64,000 bases of DNA from Megachile rotundata (GCF_050947335.1 NW_027473722.1:1-64000), one strand, 5' to 3'. Shown: positions 1-14,890, counted from the stretch's first letter. Notes: generated by a model not told the origin, from the letters alone. Numbers and translations are program-made.

Positions 1-84
1 CTATACTTATTACTCTTAATTATTGTGAATCTAACTCATATTATTAACCATATTATGCAGATATGATCGATAGAACTACAATTA

Positions 85-167
85 CTATACTTATTACTCT
101 TATTATTATCAATCTAACTCATATTATTAGCCATATTATGCTTATATGATCGATAGAACGCCAATTA
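85..167 (+). repeat. Reference 83-bp monomer
   Basis: This monomer is close to the apparent consensus (one difference, gaacgcc for the commoner gaacgac). Its consensus form has 29 A, 34 T, 14 C and 6 G, so the + strand is pyrimidine-rich and has more than twice as much C as G. Parts in order: ctatacttattactc; a TTA-rich stretch ttattattatc; tctaactc; the near-constant core at monomer positions 36-56; then the most variable part, monomer positions 57-78, with the only two CpGs (gatCGatag, gaaCGac); then caatta. The gatcgat stretch gives one ClaI-type ATCGAT and one GATC site in most monomers. Main alternative forms are gcagatatg with gaactac, gcttaaatg with gaactac, gcttctatg with gaacgag, gcttataatatcg with gaacgcc, gctaatatg with gagagaac, gcaaatttg with cggtag, and gcagatatg with gcacgacattt. 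Confidence 0.95.
120..140. repeat. Near-invariant 21-bp monomer core with dyad and direct repeat
   Basis: Within the reference monomer this core contains CATATTAT twice, starting 12 bp apart. It can also be read as an imperfect dyad: arms CATATTAT and ATATTATG match as inverted repeats at 7 of 8 positions around the spacer TAGCC. Most monomers across the window keep it, the main change being ttagcc versus ttaacc, plus ttatt for atatt in the 'aactctt' types. The flanks vary far more. A protein-binding role is possible but is inference only. Confidence 0.7.
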
Positions 168-305
168 CTATACTTATTACTGTTATTATTATCAATCTAA
201 CTCATATTATTAGCCATATTATGCTTAAATGATCGATAGAACTACAATTACTATACTCATTACTCTTATTATTATCAATCTAACTCATATTATTAGCCAT
301 ATTAT

Positions 306-721
306 TCTTCTATGATCGATAGAACGAGAATTACTATACTCACTACTCTTAGTATTATCAATCTAACTCATATTATTAGCCATATTATGCTTATATTATC
401 GATAGAACGACAATTACTATACCTATTACTTTTATTATTATCAATCCAACTCATATTATTAGCCATATTATGCTTAAATGATCGATAGAACTACAATTAC
501 TATACTCACTACTCTTAGTATTATCAATCTAACTCATATTATTAGCCATATTATGCTAATATGATCGAGAGAGACGACAATTACTATACTTATTACACTC
601 ACTGTTATCAATCTAACTCATATTATTAACCATATTATGCAAATTTGATCGGTAGAACGACAATCACTATACTTATTACTCTTATTATTATCAACCTAAC
701 TCATATTATTAGCCATATTAT
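306..721 (+). repeat. First copy of a recurrent five-type monomer cassette
   Basis: Five monomer types follow each other here: cttctatg/gaacgag at about 306; ttatattatcg with ttttattattatcaatcc; ttaaatg/gaactac followed by cttagtattatc; gctaatatg/gagag at 555 followed by cactcactgttatc; and gcaaatttg/cggtag at 639 followed by caatcac and tatcaacc. The same order recurs around the gctaatatgatcgagag anchors at 5870, 8527, 13839, 22057, 22970, 25294, 26207, 28033, 29942, 30855, 32183, 34009, 34507, 39320, 48526, 52757, 54417, 57148, 58808 and 61546. Two further anchors (20231 and 33179) have different leading monomers. At 37.9-38.0 kb the first two types are joined directly to the tatcaacc half of the last type, which looks like an internally deleted cassette. 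Confidence 0.85.
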
Positions 722-3700
722 GCTTATATGATCGATAGAACGACAATTACTATACTTAGTACTCTTATCATTATGAATCTAACTCATATTATTAACCATA
801 TTATGCAGATATGATCGATAGAACTACAATTACTATACTTATTACTCTTATGATTATCAACCTAACTCATATTATTAGCCATATTATGCTTATATGATCG
901 ATAGAACGACAATTACTATACTTATTACTCTTATTATTGTGAATCTAACTCATATTATTAACCATATTATGCAGATATGATCGATAGAACTACAATTACT
1001 ATACTTATTACTCTTATTATTATCAATCTAACTCATATTATTAGCCATATTATGCTTATATGATTGATAGAACGAGAATTACTATACTCACTACTCTTAA
1101 TATTATCAATCTAACTCTTATTATTAGCCATATTATGCTTATAATATCGATAGAACGACAATTACTATACTTATTACTGTTATTATTATCAATCTAACTC
1201 ATATTATTAGCCATATTATGCTTAAATGATCGATAGAACTACAATTACTATACTCATTACTCTTATTATTATCAATCTAACCCATATTATTAGCCATATT
1301 ATGCTAATATGATCGACAGAACGCCAATTACTATACTTATTACACTCACTGTTATCAATCTAACTCATATTATTAACCATATTATGCAAATTTGATCGGT
1401 AGAACGACAATCACTATACTTATTACTCTTATTATTATCAACCTAACTCATATTATTAGCCATATTATGCTTATATGATCGATAGAACGACAATTACTAT
1501 ACTTATTACTCTTATCATTATGAATCTAACTCATATTATTAACCATATAATGCAGATATGATCGATAGAACTACAATTACTATACTTATTACTCTTATTA
1601 TTATCAATCTAACTCATATTATTAGCCACATTATGCTTATATGATCAATAGAACGAGAATTACTATACTCACTACTCTTAATATTATCAATCTAACTCTT
1701 ATTATTAGCCATATTATGCTTATAATATCGATAGAACCACAATTACTATACTTATTACTGTTATTATTATCAATCTAACTCATATTATTAGCCATATTAT
1801 GCTTATATGAGCAATAGAACTACAATTACTATACTTATTACTCTTATTATTATGAATCTAACTCATATTATTAACCATATTATGCAGATATGATCGATAG
1901 AACTACAATTACTATACTCATTACTCTTATTATTATCAATCTAACCCTTATTATTAGCCATATTATGCTTATAATATCGATAGAACGCCAATTACTATAC
2001 TTATTACTGTCATTATTATCAATCTAACTCATATTATTAGCCATATTATGCTTAAATGATCGATGGAACTACAATTACTATACTCATTACTCCTATTATT
2101 ATCAATCTAACCCATATTATTAGCCATATTATGCTTATATGATCGATAGAACGAGAATTACTATACTCACTACTCTTAGTATTATCAATCTAACTCATAT
2201 TATTAGCCATATTATCCTTATATTATCGATAGAACGACAATTACTATACTTATTACTGTTATTACTATCAATATAACTTATATTATTAGCCATATTATGC
2301 TTAAATGATCGATAGAACTACAATTACTATACTCATTACTCTTATTATTATCAATCTAACCCATATTATTAGCCATATTAAGCTTATATGATCGATAGAA
2401 CGAGAATTACTATACTCACTACTCTTAGTATTATCAATCTAACTCATATTATTGGCCATATTATGCTTATATGATCGATAGAACGAGAATTACTATACTC
2501 ACTACTCTTAGTATTATCAATCTAACTCATATTATTAGCCATAGTATGCTTAAATGATCGATAGAACGGCAATTACTCTACTTATTACTCTTATTATTAT
2601 CATCTAACTCATATTATTAGCCATATTATGCTTATATGATCGATAGAACGCGAATTACTATACTCACTACTCTTAATATTATCAATCTAACTCTTATTAT
2701 TAGCCATATTATGCTTATAATATAGATAGAACGACAATTACTATACTTATTACTGTTATTATTATCAATCTAACTCATATTATTAGCCATATTATGCTTA
2801 AATGATCGATAGAACTACAATTACTATACTCATTACTCTTATTATTATCAATCTAAACCATATTATTCGCCATATTATGCTAATATGATCGACAGAACGA
2901 CAATTACTATACTTATTACACTCACTGTTATCAATCTAACTCATATTATTAACCATATTATGCAAATTTGATCGATAGAACGACAATCACTATACTTATT
3001 ACTCTTATTATTATCAACCTAACTCATATTATTAGCCATATTATGCTTATATGGTCGATAGAACGACAATTACTATACTTATTACTCTTATTATTATGAA
3101 TCTAACTCATATTATGAACCATATTATGCAGATATGATCGATAGAACTACAATTACTATACTCATTACTCTTATTATTATCAATCCAACTCTTATTATTA
3201 GCCATATTATGCTTATAATATCGATAGAACGCCAATTACTATACTTTATTACTGTTATTATTATCAATCTAACTCATATTATTAGCCATATTATGCTTAA
3301 ATGATCGATGGAACTACAATTACTATACTCATTACTCTTATTATTATCAATCTAACTCATATTATTAGCCATATTATGCTTATATGATCGATAGAACGAC
3401 AATTACTATACTTAGTACTCTTATCATTATGAATCTAACTCATATTATTAACCATATTATGCAGATATGATCGATAGAACTACAATTACTATACTTATTA
3501 CTCTTATGATTATCAACCTAACTCATATTATTAGCCATATTATGTTTATATGATCGATAGAACGACAATTACTATACTTATTACTCTTATTATTGTGAAT
3601 CTAACTCATATTATTAACCATATTATGAAGATATGATCGATAGAACTACAATTACTATACTTATTACTCTTATTATTATCAATCTAACTCATATTATTAG

Positions 3701-6700
3701 CCATATTATGCTTATATGATTGATAGAACGAGAATTACTATACTCACTACTCTTAATATTATCAATCTAACTCTTATTATTAGCCATATTATGCTTATAA
3801 TATCGATAGAACGACAATTACTATACTTATTACTGTTATTATTATCAATCTAACTCATATTATTAGCCATATTATGCTTAAATGATCGATAGAACTACAA
3901 TTACTATACTCATTACTCTTATTATTATCAATCTAACCCATATTATTAGCCATATTATGCTAATATGATCGACAGAACGCCAATTACTATACTTATTACA
4001 CTCACTGTTATCAATCTAACTCATATTATTAACCATATTATGCAAATTTGATCGATAGAACGACAATCACTATACTTATTACTCTTATTATTATCAACCT
4101 AACTCATATTATTAGCCATATTATGCTTATATGATCGATAGAACGACAATTACTATACTCACTACTCTTAGTATTATCAATCTAACTCATATTATTAACC
4201 ATATTATGCAGATATGATCGATAGAACTACAATTACTATACTTATTACTGTTATTATTATCAATATAACTCATATTATTAGCCCATATTATGCTTAAATG
4301 ATCGATAGAACGAGAATTACTATACTCACTACTCTTAGTATTATCAATCTAACTCATATTATTAGCCATATTATGGTTATATTATCGATAGAACGACAAT
4401 TACTATACTTATTACTTTTATTATTATCAATCCAACTCATATTATTAGCCGTATTATGCTTAAATGATCGCTAGAACTACAATTACTATACTCACTACTC
4501 TTAGTATTATCAATCTAACTCACATTATTAGCCACATTATGCTTATATGATCGATAGAACGACAATTACTATACTTATTACTCTTATTATTATCAATCTA
4601 ACTCATATTATTAACCATATTATGCAGATATGATCGGTAGAACGACAATCACTATACTTATTACTCTTATTATTATCAATCTAACTCATATTATTAGCCA
4701 TATTATGCTTATATGATCGATAGAACGACAATTACTATACTTAGTACTCTTATCATTATGAATCTAACTCATATTATTAACCATATTATGCAGATATGAT
4801 CGATAGAACTACAATTACTATACTTATTACTCTTATGATTATCAACCTAACTCATATTATTAGCCATAATATGCTTATATGATCGATAGAACGACAATTA
4901 CTATACTTATTACTCTTATTATTGTGAATCTAACTCATATTATTAACCATATTATGCAGATATGATCGATAGAACTACAATTACTATACTTATTACTCTT
5001 ATTATTATCAATCTAACTCATATTATTAGCCATATTATGCTTATATGATTGATAGAACGAGAATTACTATACTCACTACTCTTAATATTATCAATCTAAC
5101 TCTTATTATTAGGCCATATTATGCTTATAATATCGATAGAACGACGATTACTATACTTATTACTGTTATTATTATCAATCTAACTCATATTATTAGCCAT
5201 ATTATGCTTAAATGATCGATGGAACTACAGTTACTATACTCATTACTCTTATTATTATCAATCTAACCCATATTATTAGCCATATTATGCTTATATGATC
5301 GATAGAACGAGAATTACTATACTCACTACTCTTAGTATTATCAATCTAACTCATATTATTAGCCATATTATCCTTATATTATCGATAGAACGACAATTAC
5401 TATACTTATTACTGTTATTACTATCAATATAACTCATATTATTAGCCATATTATGCTTAAATGATCGATAGAACGACAATTACTATACTTATTACTCTTA
5501 TTATTATCAATCTGACACATATTATTAGCCATATTGTGCTTATATGATCGATAGAACGCCAATTACTATACTTATTACTGTTATTATTATCAATCTAACT
5601 CATATTATTAGCCATATTATGCTTCTATGATCGATAGAACGAGAATTACTATACTCACTACTCTTAGTATTATCAATCTAACTCATATTATTAGCCATAT
5701 TATGCTTATATTATCGATAGAACGACAATTACTATACTTATTACTTTTATTATTATCAATCCAACTCATATTATTAGCCATATTATGCTTAAATGATCGA
5801 TAGAACTACAATTACTATACTCACTACTCTTAGTATTATCAATCTAACTCATATTGTTAGCCATATTATGCTAATATGATCGAGAGAACGACAATTACTA
5901 TACTTATTACACTCACTGTTATCAATCTAACTCATATTATTAACCATATTATGCAAATTTGATCGGTAGAACGACAATCACTATACTTATTACTCTTATT
6001 ATTATCAACCTAACTCATATTATTAGCCATATTATGCTTATATGATCGATAGAACGACAATTACTATACTTATTACTCTTATCATTATGAATCTAACTCA
6101 TATTATTAACCATATTATGCAGATATGATCGATAGAACTACAATTACTATACTTATTACTCTTATTATTATCAATCTAACTCATATTATTAGCCATATTA
6201 TGCTTATATGATCAATAGAACGAGAATTACTATACTCACTACTCTTAATATTATCAATCTAACTCTTATTATTAGCCATATTATGCTTATAATATCGATA
6301 GAACCACAATTACTATACTTATTACTGTTATTATTATCAATCTAACTCATATTATTAGCCATATTATGCTTATATGAGCAATTAGAACTACAATTACTAT
6401 ACTTATTACTCTTATTATTATGAATCTAACTCATATTATTAACCATATTATGCAGATATGATCGATAGAACTACAATTACTATACTCATTACTCTTATTA
6501 TTATCAATCTAACCCTTATTATTAGCCATATTATGCTTATAATATCGATAGAACGCCAATTACTATACTTATTACTGTTATTATTATCAATCTAACTCAT
6601 ATTATTAGCCATATTATGCTTAAATGATCGATGGAACTACAATTACTATACTCATTACTCCTATTATTATCAATCTAACCCATATTATTAGCCATATTAT

Positions 6701-7973
6701 GCTTATATGATCGATAGAACGAGAATTACTATACTCACTACTCTTAGTATTATCAACCTAACTCATATTATTAGCCATATTATCCTTATATTATCGATAG
6801 AACGACAATTACTATACTTATTACTGTTATTACTATCAATATAACTTATATTATTAGCCATATTATGCTTAAATGATCGATAGAACTACAATTACTATAC
6901 TCATTACTGTTATTATTATCAATCTAACCCATATTATTAGCCATATTAAGCTTATATGATCGATAGAACGAGAATTACTATACTCACTACTCTTAGTATT
7001 ATCAATCTAACTCATATTATTGGCCATATTATGCTTATATGATCGATAGAACGAGAATTACTATACTCACTACTCTTAGTATTATCAATCTAACTCATAT
7101 TATTAGCCATAGTATGCTTAAATGATCGATAGAACGGCAATTACTGTACTTATTACTCTTATTATTATCAATCTAACTCATATTATTAGCCATATTATGC
7201 TTATATGATCGATAGAACGCGAATTACTATACTCACTACTCTTAATATTATCAATCTAACTCTTATTATTGGCCATATTATGCTTATAATATAGATAGAA
7301 CGACAATTACTATACTTATTACTGTTATTATTATCAATCTAACTCATATTATTAGCCATATTATGCTTAAATGATCGATAGAACTACAATTACTATACTC
7401 ATTACTCTTATTATTATCAATCTAACCCATATTATTCGCCATATTATGCTAATATGATCGACAGAACGACAATTACTATACTTATTACACTCACTGTTAT
7501 CAATCTAACTCATATTATTAACCATATTATGCAAATTTGATCGATGGAACGACAATCACTATACTTATTACTCTTATTATTATCAACCTAACTCATATTA
7601 TTAGCCATATTATGCTTATATGATCGATAGAACGACAATTACTATACTTATTACTCTTATTATTATGAATCTAACTCATATTATGAACCATATTATGCAG
7701 ATATGATCGATAGAACTACAATTACTATACTCATTACTCTTATTATTATCAATCTAACTCTTATTATTAGCCATATTATGCTTATAATATCGATAGAACG
7801 CCAATTACTATACTTATTACTGTTATTATTATCAATCTAACTCATATTATTAGCCATATTATGCTTAAATGATCGATGGAACTACAATTACTATACTCAT
7901 TACTCTTATTATTATCAATCTAACTCATATTATTAGCCATATTATGCTTCTATGATCGATAGAACGAGAATTA

Positions 7974-10900
7974 CTATACTTATTACTCTTATTATTGTGA
8001 ATCTAACTCATATTATTAACCATATTATGCAGATATGATCGATAGAACTACAATTACTATACTTATTACTCTTATTATTATCAATCTAACTCATATTATT
8101 AGCCATATTATGCTTATATGATCGATAGAACGCCAATTACTATACTTATTACTGTTATTATTATCAATCTAACTCATATTATTAGCCATATTATGCTTAA
8201 ATGATCGATAGAACTACAATTACTATACTCATTACTCTTATTATTATCAATCTAACTCATATTATTAGCCATATTATTCTTCTATGATCGATAGAACGAG
8301 AATTACTATACTCACTACTCTTAGTATTATCAATCTAACTCATATTATTAGCCATATTATGCTTATATTATCGATAGAACGACAATTACTATACCTATTA
8401 CTTTTATTATTATCAATCCAACTCATATTATTAGCCATATTATGCTTAAATGATCGATAGAACTACAATTACTATACTCACTACTCTTAGTATTATCAAT
8501 CTAACTCATATTATTAGCCATATTATGCTAATATGATCGAGAGAACGACAATTACTATACTTATTACACTCACTGTTATCAATCTAACTCATATTATTAA
8601 CCATATTATGCAAATTTGATCGGTAGAACGACAATCACTATACTTATTACTCTTATTATTATCAACCTAACTCATATTATTAGCCATATTATGCTTATAT
8701 GATCGATAGAACGACAATTACTATACTTAGTACTCTTATCATTATGAATCTAACTCATATTATTAACCATATTATGCAGATATGATCGATAGAACTACAA
8801 TTACTATACTTATTACTCTTATGATTATCAACCTAACTCATATTATTAGCCATATTATGCTTATATGATCGATAGAACGACAATTACTATACTTATTACT
8901 CTTATTATTGTGAATCTAACTCATATTATTAACCATATTATGCAGATATGATCGATAGAACTACAATTACTATACTTATTACTCTTATTATTATCAATCT
9001 AACTCATATTATTAGCCATATTATGCTTATATGATTGATAGAACGAGAATTACTATACTCACTACTCTTAATATTATCAATCTAACTCTTATTATTAGCC
9101 ATATTATGCTTATAATATCGATAGAACGACAATTACTATACTTATTACTGTTATTATTATCAATCTAACTCATATTATTAGCCATATTATGCTTAAATGA
9201 TCGATAGAACTACAATTACTATACTCATTACTCTTATTATTATCAATCTAACCCATATTATTAGCCATATTATGCTAATATGATCGACAGAACGCCAATT
9301 ACTATACTTATTACACTCACTGTTATCAATCTAACTCATATTATTAACCATATTATGCAAATTTGATCGGTAGAACGACAATCACTATACTTATTACTCT
9401 TATTATTATCAACCTAACTCATATTATTAGCCATATTATGCTTATATGATCGATAGAACGACAATTACTATACTTATTACTCTTATCATTATGAATCTAA
9501 CTCATATTATTAACCATATTATGCAGATATGATCGATAGAACTACAATTACTATACTTATTACTCTTATTATTATCAATCTAACTCATATTATTAGCCAC
9601 ATTATGCTTATATGATCAATAGAACGAGAATTACTATACTCACTACTCTTAATATTATCAATCTAACTCTTATTATTAGCCATATTATGCTTATAATATC
9701 GATAGAACCACAATTACTATACTTATTACTGTTATTATTATCAATCTAACTCATATTATTAGCCATATTATGCTTATATGAGCAATAGAACTACAATTAC
9801 TATACTTATTACTCTTATTATTATGAATCTAACTCATATTATTAACCATATTATGCAGATATGATCGATAGAACTACAATTACTATACTCATTACTCTTA
9901 TTATTATCAATCTAACCCTTATTATTAGCCATATTATGCTTATAATATCGATAGAACGCCAATTACTATACTTATTACTGTCATTATTATCAATCTAACT
10001 CATATTATTAGCCATATTATGCTTAAATGATCGATGGAACTACAATTACTATACTCATTACTCCTATTATTATCAATCTAACCCATATTATTAGCCATAT
10101 TATGCTTATATGATCGATAGAACGAGAATTACTATACTCACTACTCTTAGTATTATCAATCTAACTCATATTATTAGCCATATTATCCTTATATTATCGA
10201 TAGAACGACAATTACTATACTTATTACTGTTATTACTATCAATATAACTTATATTATTAGCCATATTATGCTTAAATGATCGATAGAACTACAATTACTA
10301 TACTCATTACTCTTATTATTATCAATCTAACCCATATTATTAGCCATATTAAGCTTATATGATCGATAGAACGAGAATTACTATACTCACTACTCTTAGT
10401 ATTATCAATCTAACTCATATTATTGGCCATATTATGCTTATATGATCGATAGAACGAGAATTACTATACTCACTACTCTTAGTATTATCAATCTAACTCA
10501 TATTATTAGCCATAGTATGCTTAAATGATCGATAGAACGGCAATTACTGTACTTATTACTCTTATTATTATCAATCTAACTCATATTATTAGCCATATTA
10601 TGCTTATATGATCGATAGAACGCGAATTACTATACTCACTACTCTTAATATTATCAATCTAACTCTTATTATTAGCCATATTATGCTTATAATATAGATA
10701 GAACGACAATTACTATACTTATTACTGTTATTATTATCAATCTAACTCATATTATTAGCCATATTATGCTTAAATGATCGATAGAACTACAATTACTATA
10801 CTCATTACTCTTATTATTATCAATCTAAACCATATTATTCGCCATATTATGCTAATATGATCGACAGAACGACAATTACTATACTTATTACACTCACTGT

Positions 10901-13900
10901 TATCAATCTAACTCATATTATTAACCATATTATGCAAATTTGATCGATAGAACGACAATCACTATACTTATTACTCTTATTATTATCAACCTAACTCATA
11001 TTATTAGCCATATTATGCTTATATGGTCGATAGAACGACAATTACTATACTTATTACTCTTATTATTATGAATCTAACTCATATTATGAACCATATTATG
11101 CAGATATGATCGATAGAACTACAATTACTATACTCATTACTCTTATTATTATCAATCCAACTCTTATTATTAGCCATATTATGCTTATAATATCGATAGA
11201 ACGCCAATTACTATACTTATTACTGTTATTATTATCAATCTAACTCATATTATTAGCCATATTATGCTTAAATGATCGATGGAACTACAATTACTATACT
11301 CATTACTCTTATTATTATCAATCTAACTCATATTATTAGCCATATTATGCTTATATGATCGATAGAACGACAATTACTATACTTAGTACTCTTATCATTA
11401 TGAATCTAACTCATATTATTAACCATATTATGCAGATATGATCGATAGAACTACAATTACTATACTTATTACTCTTATGATTATCAACCTAACTCATATT
11501 ATTAGCCATATTATGTTTATATGATCGATAGAACGACAATTACTATACTTATTACTCTTATTATTGTGAATCTAACTCATATTATTAACCATATTATGAA
11601 GATATGATCGATAGAACTACAATTACTATACTTATTACTCTTATTATTATCAATCTAACTCATATTATTAGCCATATTATGCTTATATGATTGATAGAAC
11701 GAGAATTACTATACTCACTACTCTTAATATTATCAATCTAACTCTTATTATTAGCCATATTATGCTTATAATATCGATAGAACGACAATTACTATACTTA
11801 TTACTGTTATTATTATCAATCTAACTCATATTATTAGCCATATTATGCTTAAATGATCGATAGAACTACAATTACTATACTCATTACTCTTATTATTATC
11901 AATCTAACCCATATTATTAGCCATATTATGCTAATATGATCGACAGAACGCCAATTACTATACTTATTACACTCACTGTTATCAATCTAACTCATATTAT
12001 TAACCATATTATGCAAATTTGATCGATAGAACGACAATCACTATACTTATTACTCTTATTATTATCAACCTAACTCATATTATTAGCCATATTATGCTTA
12101 TATGATCGATAGAACGACAATTACTATACTCACTACTCTTAGTATTATCAATCTAACTCATATTATTAACCATATTATGCAGATATGATCGATAGAACTA
12201 CAATTACTATACTTATTACTGTTATTATTATCAATATAACTCATATTATTAGCCATATTATGCTTAAATGATCGATAGAACGAGAATTACTATACTCACT
12301 ACTCTTAGTATTATCAATCTAACTCATATTATTAGCCATATTATGGTTATATTATCGATAGAACGACAATTACTATACTTATTACTTTTATTATTATCAA
12401 TCCAACTCATATTATTAGCCGTATTATGCTTAAATGATCGCTAGAACTACAATTACTATACTCACTACTCTTAGTATTATCAATCTAACTCACATTATTA
12501 GCCACATTATGCTTATATGATCGATAGAACGACAATTACTATACTTATTACTCTTATTATTATCAATCTAACTCATATTATTAACCATATTATGCAGATA
12601 TGATCGGTAGAACGACAATCACTATACTTATTACTCTTATTATTATCAATCTAACTCATATTATTAGCCATATTATGCTTATATGATCGATAGAACGACA
12701 ATTACTATACTTAGTACTCTTATCATTATGAATCTAACTCATATTATTAACCATATTATGCAGATATGATCGATAGAACTACAATTACTATACTTATTAC
12801 TCTTATGATTATCAACCTAACTCATATTATTAGCCATATTATGCTTATATGATCGATAGAACGACAATTACTATACTTATTACTCTTATTATTGTGAATC
12901 TAACTCATATTATTAACCATATTATGCAGATATGATCGATAGAACTACAATTACTATACTTATTACTCTTATTATTATCAATCTAACTCATATTATTAGC
13001 CATATTATGCTTATATGATTGATAGAACGAGAATTACTATACTCACTACTCTTAATATTATCAATCTAACTCTTATTATTAGCCATATTATGCTTATAAT
13101 ATCGATAGAACGACGATTACTATACTTATTACTGTTATTATTATCAATCTAACTCATATTATTAGCCATATTATGCTTAAATGATCGATGGAACTACAGT
13201 TACTATACTCATTACTCTTATTATTATCAATCTAACCCATATTATTAGCCATATTATGCTTATATGATCGATAGAACGAGAATTACTATACTCACTACTC
13301 TTAGTATTATCAATCTAACTCATATTATTAGCCATATTATCCTTATATTATCGATAGAACGACAATTACTATACTTATTACTGTTATTACTATCAATATA
13401 ACTCATATTATTAGCCATATTATGCTTAAATGATCGATAGAACGACAATTACTATACTTATTACTCTTATTATTATCAATCTGACTCATATTATTAGCCA
13501 TATTGTGCTTATATGATCGATAGAACGCCAATTACTATACTTATTACTGTTATTATTATCAATCTAACTCATATTATTAGCCATATTATGCTTCTATGAT
13601 CGATAGAACGAGAATTACTATACTCACTACTCTTAGTATTATCAATCTAACTCATATTATTAGCCATATTATGCTTATATTATCGATAGAACGACAATTA
13701 CTATACTTATTACTTTTATTATTATCAATCCAACTCATATTATTAGCCATATTATGCTTAAATGATCGATAGAACTACAATTACTATACTCACTACTCTT
13801 AGTATTATCAATCTAACTCATATTATTAGCCATATTATGCTAATATGATCGAGAGAACGACAATTACTATACTTATTACACTCACTGTTATCAATCTAAC

Positions 13901-14890
13901 TCATATTATTAACCATATTATGCAAATTTGATCGGTAGAACGACAATCACTATACTTATTACTCTTATTATTATCAACCTAACTCATATTATTAGCCATA
14001 TTATGCTTATATGATCGATAGAACGACAATTACTATACTCATTACTCTTATCATTATGAATCTAACTCATATTATTAACCATATTATGCAGATATGATCG
14101 ATAGAACTACAATTACTATACTTATTACTCTTATTATTATCAATCTAACTCATATTATTAGCCATATTATGCTTATATGATCAATAGAACGAGAATTACT
14201 ATACTCACTACTCTTAATATTATCAATCTAACTCTTATTATTAGCCATATTATGCTTATAATATCGATAGAACCACAATTACTATACTTATTACTGTTAT
14301 TATTATCAATCTAACTCATATTATTAGCCATATTATGCTTATATGAGCAATAGAACTACAATTACTATACTTATTACTCTTATTATTATGAATCTAACTC
14401 ATATTATTAACCATATTATGCAGATATGATCGATAGAACTACAATTACTATACTCATTACTCTTATTATTATCAATCTAACCCTTATTATTAGCCATATT
14501 ATGCTTATGATATCGATAGAACGCCAATTACTATACTTATTACTGTTATTATTATCAATCTAACTCATATTATTAGCCATATTATGCTTAAATGATCGAT
14601 AGAACTACAATTACTATACTCATTACTCTTATTATTATCAATCTAACCCATATTATTAGCCATATTAAGCTTATATGATCGATAGAACGGAGAATGACTA
14701 TACTCACTACTCTTAGTATTATCAATCTAACTCATATTATTGGCCATATTATGCTTATATGATCGATAGAACGAGAATTACTATACTCACTACTCTTAGT
14801 ATTATCAATCTAACTCATATTATTAGCCATATTATGCTTAAATGATCGATAGAACGGCAATTACTGTACTTATTACTCTTATTATTATCA
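7974..14890 (+). repeat. 96-monomer higher-order repeat, copy 2, truncated
   Basis: This copy follows copy 1 monomer by monomer with no net length change from 7974 to about 14590. Near 14575-14600 it lacks three monomers (249 bp): positions around 6624 and 6873 of copy 1 are joined directly. After that it follows copy 1 again (ttaagcttatatg, ttggccatatt, cggcaattactgtac) until about 14890, where copy 1 continues with gaacgcg and copy 2 switches to a ttattacccatatt, ctcattattacg series. One 1-bp insertion lies at 14690 (gaacggagaatg). The last 290 bp also form the start of the next, 24-monomer repeat, so that repeat was probably built from the end of this unit. Confidence 0.9.

Larger units (their letters stand above)
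1..7973 (+). repeat. 96-monomer higher-order repeat, copy 1
   Basis: The spacing of rare variants repeats with a period of 7,971 bp (96 x 83 + 3). The gcaaattt monomers at 641, 1388, 2964, 4044 and 5955 reappear at 8612, 9359, 10936, 12015 and 13924, with the same internal steps of 9, 19, 13 and 23 monomers. The cttagtactc monomers at 755, 3411 and 4740 reappear at 8726, 11382 and 12710. Oddities such as attattcttctatg (near 303 and 8275) and atacctattac (near 418 and 8392) are shared, so the copies are nearly identical. The unit itself holds smaller duplications: the cttagtactc block occurs three times, 32 and 16 monomers apart. Copy 1 carries 1-bp indels near 20, 571, 2604, 3245, 4282, 5113 and 6382, none present in copy 2. 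The true left end of the unit lies outside the window. Confidence 0.93.

Noticed and set aside
120..140. CENP-B box or other known centromere box
   Set aside because: I found none of the G/C-rich features of the CENP-B box (TTCG followed by CGGG) in any monomer type. The conserved core is A/T-rich and unrelated.
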